64,000 nucleotides of DNA from Asterella californica (Eukaryota; Streptophyta; Marchantiopsida; Marchantiales; Aytoniaceae). Below, in pieces: positions 55,317-64,000 of the stretch (the first letter of the stretch is position 1; each line of letters begins with the position of its first letter). The stretch covers positions 41,741,501-41,805,500 of the forward strand of contig JAYKYS010000002.1 of NCBI GenBank assembly GCA_036924285.1. The letters run 5' to 3'. The notes beneath the pieces were generated by a model that was given only the letters and a program-made list of their open reading frames with translations, searched no databases and was not told the DNA's origin. The position numbers and the translations under genes were made by a program.

Positions 55317-56279
55317 GCTGAGAAGACGATTCCAACGCGCGAAAAATCGTTTGATTTGGTGAAGGATCGACGGAGTTACAAGCCGAAGAAGGTCGCGGAT
55401 TAGCTTCGAGGCTTCGAGGAGCAGAGGTGCATGAGTGCGGAGGCGGAGCGGAGCCTGAGCTTGAGCCCGCGTCCGTCGCAAGTCAACTTGCTGACGTGCG
55501 TGAGAGAGGTATCCAAGTTTCAGTTGTGTGAGAAGTGTAAAACCAATAAGTCACCATCCCAACACTATTTCTGGACTTGGACGCTTAACTCTGTAGTCTT
55601 AGCTTTGGCTGTACCACTAGATCGATAGCTCTTGGTGTCTTAGAGAGATGCGTGCAAGTACTTAAGGACTGGTTTAAGGTAGTAGGAGATCTTCTCGCAC
55701 ATTCCTAGAGGAGTGGTAGGGTGACCCCAGAGTACTAGGGAGAAGCTGCAGTTGTGGTACTGTTTGCCTATACCGTAAAGATGCGTATGGAGGCAGTTGA
55801 TGACAGTTGTCTTGGGTGAGCTAGTAGAGCTACCAAGTAGATATTTTTGAAGCTACTAGAGGTGTAGACATCTAAGTAGTGACCTTAAGTGCAGGTTATG
55901 ACAGTTGGTGGTCATATATTGTGCATGTGGTCACCGAAGAAGACGCGTCAGTCCGGGTGGAGCTCGGTCTCTCTTTATGTGAATGTTTGAGTGTGGAGGG
56001 TTATCGTTTGGACTTCTTGTGGTTGGAACCCCTCCATATTTTACTTCCTGTTTGTGCGTCGCGTTTGCTTGTGTTGGCGTTTGATTTTCGGAGTGTGTTC
56101 ACTCTAATGTGCTGTCGGTAGTGAGACTAGAGTGATGACCAGTCAGACTACCTTTGTTTCTCTCACGGTGCAGTTGGAGTGACGACCAACAGACCGTGAG
56201 AGGCTGCTTGCGGTGATGAAAGGTACAGGTTGTCCTTACCTTGACTATCCTAGTAGAGGATAGCTGAGCTCAGTAGGAG
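55317..56279 (+). other. Element B leader between LTR and gag
   Basis: This is the continuation of element B on the right side of the nested insertion. No coding motif is seen. The primer-binding site of element B should lie here or just left of element A, but I could not identify it with confidence. Confidence 0.5.
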
Positions 56280-57890
56280 CGGGGATAGGCAAGTTGTAGT
56301 TACGGTGGTGACGGGATTTCGACATTCTGGTTGGAGAGTGTGTCCGCAAGATTCTATCACCACGGAGTTCTCGAGAAGTTCTGGTGGGGACTTCTCGAAC
56401 AATACGTGTACACGAGAGGTACCGACTACCTACACCATTGCCGTTGGTTGTTCCAGAGGACGAGTCAGACGTAGACAGTGCATTTTCTGGTGGTGAGTCT
56501 AATGTCACCACATCGTTGTTGTGGGACATGGACGAGATCTATGGGGTCACGAAGGGGCCTCGACGTTACTCGGGTGCGGTGGGTATCATCGAGCTGGATG
56601 ACTTCATCCAAGAGTTTTGACAGTTGGTGCGATCTGCAGCAGATGTAGAACCCACAACTGTTTACACCTTTCATGACGTGGAAGGGTTTGTTTCAGCACT
56701 TGGAGAGACCGCCGATGGACGATTATCGCAAGTTCAAGTGAGACTATGGTGTTGAGATTGAGTTGTGGAGACAACATTGGTCTCCAAACTACGTTTCTAT
56801 CACTACTGGTGCAGTTTCAAGAGACGTAGCACCTACTAGTTTGGATGTCAGTAGCAATGGTATGTCCACATGTGACGGAGTATCTACTACCAGCAGTGCG
56901 TCCACTAGTAGCGGAGCAGGTGGTAGTACAAGCGGGATACCACCAGGGTTTAACCATGTGGTTCAGTTCTTCCACTGTTTGAGAAAGAACTATCAGAGTG
57001 TGCGGACCGACAAGTTGAAGAGTCTGCAGAAGTTCCAACAAAGGACTGGAGAGAGTCTACGCGAGGCGTTTACTCGCATGAGGCGGTTAATCAATGTTAC
57101 CCAAGGGGTGACGGAAGCACAAGCAGTCCAGTTCTTGTATGGGATACTAGACAGGGAGCTGCGTAGGAGAGTCAGAGATGCCACTCTCCTTAGAGACACC
57201 GCTCCGACATTGGTGGTTGTCTTTGGTTTGACTGAGCGGATAGAGCTCAACATGGTAGAGGAGAGGGTGGTGACTGCTAGGTTCAGCAGGGACGCATCAC
57301 ATGGAGCGACCTCCTCTTCTCGAGGATCACAGGTTGCGCAACAGCGTGGTGGTGGTGGGAGTAAGGATCGTGCTGAACACTCACGATCTCATGGAAGTGT
57401 TGGAGGATCTGGTGGGCAGAAGCACATGTCGTCCTTCTCTAGTGAGCAGCAAGCAGGTCCTTGCTGGACGTGTGATGGTCTTCATCAACAGAAGGATTGT
57501 CCACAAAAGAGAGGTAGTTATAAGACATCAGGGACGTCTCAAGCGGTGCCTAGGCAGTGTGAGCATTGCAGGCGATCAAGTCACAGTAGTCACCGTTGTT
57601 TTGATCTCCATCTCGAGCTACGGCAAGGAAAGACTGATTGTGGACGAGGCGGAGGAGCTCAAGGAGGCCGTGGTGGTCGAGCTGGAGATAGAAGTCCAGC
57701 ACCTGAGAGAGGATCAGTCTGTCCATTGCCTACTATGACGTCAGAAGTAGGTATGACTGCTCGGATTGAGCAGTTGGAGCAGAGGATAGCTAGTATGGCT
57801 ATGGCTCAGCGGAGATCTGGTGGAACAGAAGCTTCCCCGTCTTATGGAGGAGAAGGAGGTGACTTCGACTTCATGACTGGTGTGGCGTAG
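56280..57890 (+). pseudogene. Element B Gag with two zinc knuckles
   Basis: The N-terminal part is in one frame (about 56384-56620, LDDFIQEF then a TGA). The main frame is 56763-57890 (375 codons). A capsid-like block, LQKFQQRTGESLREAFTRMR, is followed by GVTEAQAVQFLYGILDRELR. Two zinc knuckles are visible: CWTCDGLHQQKDC (CX2CX3HX4C) and CEHCRRSSHSSHRC (CX2CX4HX4C). The linker between them and the tail are Gly/Arg/Ser-rich, fitting RNA binding. Gag packages the element's RNA. Confidence 0.85.
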
Positions 57891-57908
57891 ATTGAGACAT
57901 ATGCGTCA

Positions 57909-59001
57909 ATGACTCGAAGTGCAGTACGTATCTCTGAACCACGAGGTGCGTCAACGGAGTTGGATCCACAACGCGGGGAGGCTGGTAGACAGGCCAGGCT
58001 TCCTCAGTCGTTCACTCTATCGGAGGCATTGAAGACCACTTCTATGGTTCCTAAACGGTCTATCGATGATGTAGTGGAGTTGAAGGCATCGACATCCATG
58101 AATGGAGGTGATGCTATTCAACCTTCGACGTCTGTAGACGCGACGTCGAACCCAATGTTGGAGGCGGCTACAACAGTTTTGCGAGTCCCACTATTTTCAG
58201 CCACGGATATGAGGGCATTAGGAGTCAGCTTGGCTCCAGTGTTCTAGTTGACAGCCACGCTCAACGAGAGCGAAGATGTGGTTACGTCTAGTGCTGAGGT
58301 GGTTCAGCGAGAGCTGGTAGATGTGTCCATGGAGTCGAAGATCAAGACAGCTATTAGTGATACTTGACAAGCGGCGGCTGCCAAGCTAGATGAGTTACCA
58401 GCTAGGCCGGCAATTGACCGTGCTGGATTGGCACCAGGTGTGGTATTGTTGGACAACAGAAGTGGTATCTTCTGTTTGGTGGCACCTTCAGGGAAGGTGT
58501 ATCGACCACAGAAAGTGTTGTTAGACTCTGGAGTCCAACCGTTGATGTTGAGGAAGGCGACGTGTATCGATTTGGGTCTGAGGAAGTCCGAAGTGGAGAG
58601 ATGACCAGCTACAGACATCTCTAGAGGGACCAGGAGGTACAATTCTACACATGACACGCGAGTTGCTGACGGTAAGAGTTAGACCAGATCATCTCACGAA
58701 TGGCTCCATGGTGAGGACCAAGACTATCGTTACGGCTGCGGAGTCTTATGATGTATTGGTTGGAGGTGCTGTATTATACCCTATGGGGTTCATGATCGAC
58801 TATTGGACGGAAATAGCATCTTACAGACCAGGTTGGCAGTCCGATGAGGGACGAGTGAGCCGCTTATCAGTGCGGTTTAGTGCTAGAGTTGGGACAACGG
58901 AGCTTACATCAGAGACGATGGCATCCGTTGCAGGATTCAGTTCGGTCATCACTTGGTCTGACAAGTTGTTAGAGGACAATGTCCGTACGGAGGATACTTA
59001 G
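57909..59001 (+). pseudogene. Element B aspartic protease region
   Basis: After a Ser/Thr-rich linker, RPQKVLLDSGVQPLMLRKA gives the D-S-G active site of a retroviral-type protease (Asp codon at 58524). A frame change then leads to YDVLVGGAVLYPMGFMIDYW at about 58750-58810, the block that normally follows in this protease family. Stops occur at 58246, 58366 and near 58602. The protease would cut the polyprotein into its parts. Confidence 0.75.
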
Positions 59002-59004
59002 GAG

Positions 59005-60357
59005 GTGGAGGACATGCCTAATATGTCTACGTTAGTATCATTTGCCTTGGATGTTCCACTCTGGAGTTCGAGTGGAGATTTGCAGCAGTATGCTGATCGG
59101 TTGGTGCAGCAGGCTTGGAGTGAAACCTTTGTACCGTCAGTAGAGGAACATCGAGGTGTTTCTGTTACTGACCATGTGACCTTAACACCGTTGGATATGA
59201 CTCCCATTGCATGGCAGTATCCAAAGGAGGGTGTGTGTGTGCTAGAGCTGTTTGGAGAGATCAGCACAGGTTTGACTGCGGTATTGCAAGCAGGCATACA
59301 AGTACAGCAATACTTGTATGTGGAGAGAGATGAGGTGGCAAGACGCGTGTCATTGCATCACGTGGCACGTTTGGTGCAGAGATATCCTGAGTTGTTACCT
59401 ATATCAGCTGTTATAAGATACTAGTAAGCATTATCGTCAAATATTTTGATGTTGGGGGCGCATGATCTCACGTTTGTTGGCATCATTCACTTGGTGATAG
59501 CCGGGTGGCCATGTCAAGGTCACATGCGTGCTGGAAGAGGTCAGGGTTTACATGATCCGCGATCTAGGATGTTCTGAGAGATGTTACGGATCTTACGATA
59601 TCTCCAGATGCATCAAGTGGATTCTCCAGCGTACATCTTGGAGAACGTTCCTTTGTTGGGTGATGCTCGTGCACACATGATGACAAGTGTACACCAGGTG
59701 CGGTCCTGGATCGGACCGGCAGTGTTGTTAGATGTAGCGAGAGTGGGATCTCGTGCACATCGTCCACGGTTGTGGTGGACAAACTTGTTACCGAGGGAGG
59801 TGCTCAAGCGCGCACACGATGCAGTGAGACGACCAACACATCTCACAGTTGATGGCATCTTGGATGCAAGACGACGATCTCAAGTAGTGAGAGTCGTCGA
59901 TAGGTCAGCCATGGCAATGATGAACCTAGTGGGACGACCTATGATAGTGTTACTCACTTTGGTGAGATTTCCAACGTCACATGCTTACAGAGATGGAGGA
60001 CCTGGGCTTGTGTGGGATGCTCAGTTACGGCAGTTGGTGGAACTCAATGTCGATGAGAGAGAGTGAGCGATGGATTTCGCTACGGGTACGACGGCAGTAG
60101 CTTCGGTGTCGGAGACTTCACGTCGTCAAGTATTGGGTCAAGCAATAGACTTGAATTGCTTGACATGGATTGTTAGCCTTGGATTGGTTGAGCAGCGTTG
60201 GATGCAATCGACGGGTGTTACTGCTTGGACACTCCTGAGCTCTTTGCCTCTCGGGTCGGTGGAGGCAAAGGCTGAGGACGAGGCGCGTGGAGTTCGTCAT
60301 CCTTGGACATCATGGGATGTCGTAGAGAGAGTGTGGAGCTTGCAGTTAGAACTGTAG
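59005..60357 (+). pseudogene. Element B cytosine-5 DNA methyltransferase domain
   Basis: A single reading frame, cut by stops at 59422 (TAG TAA), 59575 (TGA) and 60064 (TGA), holds the ordered motifs of C5-cytosine methyltransferases. Motif I is VLELFGEISTGLTAVLQAG (59239-59295), the cofactor site. YVERDE follows, as in motif II. Motif IV is AGWPCQGHMRAGRGQG (59497-59544), with catalytic Cys 59512-59514. Motif VI is YILENVPLLGD (about 59635-59667). Motif VIII is RVGSRAHRPRLWW (59740-59778). The motif IX-X region ends in RRQVLGQAIDLNCLTWIV (about 60127-60180). The enzyme class methylates the C5 of cytosine. The domain lies between protease and reverse transcriptase on the same strand, so it belonged to the element's polyprotein. 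Gly-to-Glu in motif I and the stops mean this copy is inactive. Confidence 0.88.
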
Positions 60358-62010
60358 AAGTTTTTTGCACAGTAGCGGTGGAGGTTGTTGGTGATGAGCA
60401 GAAGGAAACTGCTCCAGAGGCTACAAGATAGCAGTCAACGACTTCGTCTTCTATCTCTAACATGATAACAGAGGATACTTGGGAGCCAAAGATTGGACCC
60501 AAGCTTATAAGAGAGGAGAGACGAAGAGTTCAGAGATTCCTGAAGAGCTACAGGAATTGTTTTGTCTTTAGTATGAAGGATTTGGGTACCTTGAAGGGAC
60601 CAGGTATACGGATCGACTTGGCTAATGACACGCTAATCTTTTGACGTCCTTATAAGTACAGTGACATAGAGAGAGCATTGATCCATAGTAGGACTCAAGA
60701 CTTGTTGGAGGTTGGGTTGGTGGAGATGTTGCATGGAGAGTATGCATCTGTCACAGTTATGCCAGCAAAGAAGGATATGTATGGCAACTACACGGATAGA
60801 CGGATGTGTGGAGACTGCCGTCTTATCAATCGGCAGACGAAGTCCGATAAGTATACCATGCCGACATCTGAAGAGATCTTTGATGCATTGGGGCATGTGA
60901 AGGTCTTCAGTACTTTGGATCTTCGAGCGGGGTATCATCAGTTGCCAGTGAGAGAAGAAGATAAGTCCAAGACAGCATTCTTGGAAAAATTTACTCTCAC
61001 GGCAAGGATTGTCCGTATCAGTGGCGGTTCGTACCATTTGGGTTGAAGGACGCCCCTGTTGAATTCCAAATAGTGATGGATAGGATCCTAGCAGGATTGG
61101 ATTTTGTCAGATGCTATATTGACGACATCTTAGTCTATAGTGCTACAGTGGAGGAGCACGAGAGACACTTACGGGATGTGTTCGAGCGGTTGAGAGCTCA
61201 TGGGTTGAAGTTACACCTTGGGAAGTGCAAGTTCTTCCAGGAGTTGGTAGAATATCTGGGTCAAACCATCTACCCAAGTGGATTGGGTGTTCAACAGAAG
61301 AAGGTCGAGGTCATTGCACGTATCTCACGTCCCACAGATGTGAGTCGAGTTCGAGCATTTGTTGGTTTGGTGAACTTTTATCGTCCATACGTGAAAGAGT
61401 TTAGTGCAATTGCGAAGCCATTGACCAAGTTGATGAAGGTGGACCAGGAGTGACAGTGAGGAGATGAGCAAGAGCGAGCTTTTGTGGAGCTCAATGATAG
61501 GTTGACATCTGCTCCCATCTTGAGGAGACCCGTTAGGGGACGTCCTTTTCAACTACACACTGATTGGAGTATGTTGGGGCTTGGAGCAATGCTGACTCAG
61601 CATGATGATGAGAAAAAGGAGTTCGTGGTGGCATATGCCAGTCGCTCCAACAATTCGACGGAGGTGAAGTATAGTTCGTACGAGGGAGAGTGTTTAGCTG
61701 CAATGTGAGTTGTTGCACACTTCCGATGTTCTTGTTTGAGAACCTCTTTACTCTCATCACTGATCACCAGCCGCTCAAGTGGTTGATGGAGTCCGATAAG
61801 CTTACAAGGAAGCTTGCACGGTGTACTCTGATCTTACAGGAATATGACTTCTATGTAGTGCATAGACCGAGAGTTGCAAACCTAGATGCTGATGGGTTGA
61901 GTCGTAACTCATGCACGAGTCAGCAGGATCAGACTGGGGCTCGATGGCATGACGAGGTTGATGAGGAGATATTATACGTTGATATATATATATATACGCT
62001 CAGGCGTTGA
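60358..62010 (+). pseudogene. Element B reverse transcriptase and RNase H
   Basis: The RT N-terminal part is in one frame (60462-61046) with a TGA near 60642. Blocks are VTVMPAKKDMYGNYTDRRMC, GDCRLINRQTKSDKYTMPTS and FSTLDLRAGYHQLPVREEDK. The C-terminal part (61043-61453) is in another frame, with LKDAPVEFQIVMDRILAGL and the catalytic YIDD at 61115-61126, then CKFFQELVEYLGQTI. RNase H follows at 61484-61708 (RPFQLHTDWSMLGLGAML, YSSYEGECLAAM) and at 61690-62010 (LITDHQPLKWLMESDKLTRK, NLDADGLSR). Typical Ty3/gypsy order, but broken by several frameshifts. Confidence 0.88.
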
Positions 62011-62688
62011 TTGATCACATGCGTTGATTGATCATCGAACTACATCTCGAGATCATCCTGAGACGGATGGTTTGGCGGAGAGGGTAGTTCAGACGGTGAA
62101 GAGGGGATTGCACAAGTATGGCTTGCAAAAGGTCACTTGGGAGACTGGGATGTGCAGTTACCATGGTTGGCTATGGATTATCGTTTTAGTCGACAAGCGT
62201 CTTTGGCTTCCTTCTCACCGTATTTTCTACTGTATGGTCGAGATCCAGATCTATCTTCGACCATCCGTCGTGATTCTGCTGAGGTGCTGAACTTTGATAA
62301 CCTGGATATGTGAGTGAGAGCATGTTCTCAACGAGCAGAGACATTTCAGAGAGTTATGTCCATGACTTTTGAGAATCTAGCGATTGCTCAGCATAGAGAC
62401 ACTTTGCGATATGCAACTATCTGAGGAGGAGGTTATCGATCATCGATTCGCAGGTTTCATTTTGACGATTATATCTATCTGCAGCAGACTGCACCGACGA
62501 CGTTGGATGTGACAGCAGGACGCACTATTTTACGAGTACATGAGGTGTTACCTTCTGGAGTACTCATGTTAGAGGGCGGTGATGGTGTTATTTGGAAGGA
62601 CCATGTGCGTAATTGCGCGCCATGTCATCTTCCCAACATCGATGGTACCGTTGATCGAAGCTTGACAGTTGTACGTGCGGGCTTGAGG
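61984..62688 (+). pseudogene. Element B integrase remains with internal deletion
   Basis: Directly after RNase H the sequence jumps to HRTTSRDHPETDGLAERVVQ, the catalytic-Glu block of the integrase core. The zinc-binding domain and the first two catalytic Asp residues are missing. At the junction GCGTTGATTGATCA occurs twice, at about 62004 and 62021. After frameshifts the C-terminal region follows (RFHFDDYIYLQQTA in one frame, then the 62503 frame with ILRVHEVLPSGVLMLEGGDG and VRNCAPCHLPNID). The copy cannot integrate. Confidence 0.75.
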
Positions 62689-62828
62689 TGTATGTTGTGT
62701 GATCTGCTGGTGGAGCAGCCCGTATGTTGGTATGTGATGGTTGTTCGAGAGGTTGGCACATGTCATGTTTGACTCCATCTTTCACTGTCATCCCTATTGG
62801 ACGGTGGGTTTGTCCTCGATGTATATAG
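62689..62828 (+). pseudogene. Element B C-terminal PHD finger, frameshifted
   Basis: CMLC (62689-62700) is followed, after a one-base frame slip near 62701-62711, by RMLVCDGCSRGWHMSCL and GRWVCPRC, ending at a TAG (62826-62828). The ligand order is C-x2-C, C-x2-C, H-x2-C, C-x2-C, the C4HC3 pattern of a PHD finger, with the conserved Trp two residues before the last Cys pair. PHD fingers bind histone H3 tails. Here it would be the C-terminus of pol, following the integrase, where other gypsy elements carry a chromodomain. The stop codon coincides with the start of the 3' LTR homology. Confidence 0.8.
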
Positions 62829-64000
62829 CAGGGATAGCCGATTAGATCTTTGCGTGGTATGGATTACAGACAGGCGACTAACGATGGGACAATGTAGCAC
62901 CCGGCCTCTTGATCCTTGCACCCATGAAGGTGTATATCGCATAGTTGGGATATGGAGCTATCTGGAGTTAGAGGGACCTAACCGTCAGTTAGGGAGACGA
63001 TTGTGGTACACTTGTGTATGTGTATGATATCATCCATGTGTTGTGTGTGTGTGATGTACCTCTGACAGCGATGTATGTTGTGTAGCGATGTGTATGCGCA
63101 CGACTGCTGTCACGTTAGTTTGGCTACTCAACTAGGTTGATCGAGTGCGAAGTGGGGAATCCCGATAAGGACATCAGTGCAGTTAGGGCAAGTTGGTGGG
63201 AGTGCCCACAAGGGGTATACTTCGCAGGCAGGGCTTGGAGACCTCAGTTTTTCAAGTTGAGCCTTCAAGCTCCTGGCTATGGTGGGTAGTCTTGTGAGTG
63301 AGATCTGGATTCTTTGCGAGCACAGAGTGGATTTGGCTCGACTGTAGTGATTGTCTAGTGCTGGTTGGTATGGTGGAGTGAGTACATACCTTATTATCAT
63401 TGTGGTACACTTGTGTATGTGTAGGACATCGTCCATGTGTTGTGTGTGTGTGATGTATCTCTGACAGCGATGTATGTTGTGTAACGATGTGTATGCGCAC
63501 GATATGGTATAGATTGCAGACATGCGACTAACGACGGGGCGATGTAGCACCCGGTCTCTTGATCCTTGCACCCACGAAGGTGTATATCACGTAGTTGAGA
63601 TATGAGGTTATCTGGAGTTAGAGAAATCTAATCGTTAGTTAGGGAGGCCATTGTGATACACTTGTGTATGTGTTTGACTTCGTCCATTTTATTATGTGTA
63701 TGTGTGGTGTTTCTCTGACAGCGATGTGTATGCGCATGACAGTTGTCACGTTTGTTTAGCACTTCGGCTAGGTTGGTCGAGTGTGGAGTGGCTAATCTCG
63801 GTAGGACCGTTAGTGTCGTTAGGGTGGATTCTTTGGCTAACCCACTAGGGGTATAATTTGCAAATAGAGCGTGTAGGTTTCAATTCTTCGAGTTGAGTCT
63901 TCAAGCTCCTGGCTATGTGGATAGTCTTGGTGAGCGCAATCTGGATTCTTTGATGTACATAATGGATTGGCTCGACTTTAGTGTTTGTGTAGTGCCGGTT
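62826..64000 (+). repeat. Element B 3' LTR region with about 650-bp tandem units
   Basis: GGGATAGCCGATTAGATCTT (62831) matches the 5' LTR. Two related blocks then alternate. One contains GCGACTAACGATGGGACAAT (62873), repeated as GCGACTAACGACGGGGCGAT (63523). The other starts TGTCACGTTAGTTTGGCTAC (63108), repeated as TGTCACGTTTGTTTAGCACT (63745). The offset is about 640-650 bp. The window ends inside the second unit, so the LTR end is not seen. No coding signal is expected here. Confidence 0.75.

Larger units (their letters stand above)
46934..64000 (+). mobile_element. Element B: Ty3/gypsy-like retrotransposon with methyltransferase and PHD finger
   Basis: The element is interrupted by element A at 47768-55316 and runs off the window. 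Order on the + strand: 5' LTR segment, leader, gag with two zinc knuckles, aspartic protease, cytosine-5 methyltransferase, reverse transcriptase (YIDD), RNase H, remains of integrase, PHD finger, 3' LTR. The LTRs are recognised by matching 46934-47258 with 62826-63400. The 5' copy lacks about 250 bp found in the 3' copy. All coding parts carry stops or frameshifts, and the integrase has a large deletion, so the copy is dead. Protease-RT-integrase order fits Ty3/gypsy; an inserted methyltransferase is unusual. Confidence 0.85.

Noticed and set aside
47764..55320. A target-site duplication around element A
   Set aside because: The best candidate is 4 bp with one mismatch (ACGT versus ACGC) and depends on where the LTR end is placed, so it is not claimed.

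Overview
The window reads as nuclear DNA of a land plant, most likely a non-seed plant such as a bryophyte; the species cannot be named. The plant call rests on a chloroplast-type ferredoxin with a transit peptide, an f-type thioredoxin, germin-like proteins, a plant-type UMP/CMP kinase with an organelle presequence, introns with GT-AG borders, and a short (CCCTAAA)n run. The bryophyte suggestion is weaker and comes from the compact intron pattern and the retroelement types.

The left half (1-45 kb) is gene-bearing. In order: AT-rich, repeat-rich DNA (1-5.2 kb); an intronless chloroplast ferredoxin (5543-5965, +); a decayed PIF/Harbinger DNA transposon (10.1-12.3 kb, +); a truncated gene with a START/SRPBCC-like exon (13.8-15.1 kb, -); a nine-exon UMP/CMP kinase (17.5-20.5 kb, -); two divergent germin-like genes, both damaged (22.1-22.9 kb, - and 24.7-25.8 kb, +); an intact six-exon JmjC gene of the JMJD5/JMJ30 family (27.7-30.7 kb, +); a LINE reverse-transcriptase relic (32.8-33.7 kb, -); a large dynamin-superfamily GTPase (35.5-38.2 kb, +); an intronless, broken TANGO2/NRDE copy (39.0-39.7 kb, +); thioredoxin f (41.1-41.7 kb, -); and a segmental copy of the JmjC gene fused to the remains of a Pro/Gln-rich coding region (42.3-44.1 kb). 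Ferredoxin and thioredoxin f belong to the same chloroplast redox relay, but they lie 35 kb apart and nothing suggests co-regulation.

The right end (46.9-64 kb) consists of two nested Ty3/gypsy-like retrotransposons, both on the + strand. The inner one, element A (47768-55316), has two 1.3-kb LTRs, a primer-binding site and a polypurine tract, and a reverse transcriptase with FLDD in place of YxDD. It sits inside the 5' part of element B (46934 to beyond 64000).

Element B is the most interesting object here. Between its aspartic protease and its reverse transcriptase it carries a cytosine-5 DNA methyltransferase domain (motifs I, IV, VI, VIII and X all recognisable, 59.0-60.2 kb). Its pol ends in a C4HC3 PHD finger (62689-62822) that stops exactly where the 3' LTR homology begins. 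This copy is dead: it has frameshifts, in-frame stops and an integrase deletion. The architecture still suggests a retroelement that once carried both a DNA-methylation writer and a chromatin reader. A second, unexplained theme is the number of perfect short-loop inverted repeats (arms 11-28 bp, loops 2-13 nt) scattered through the gene half.
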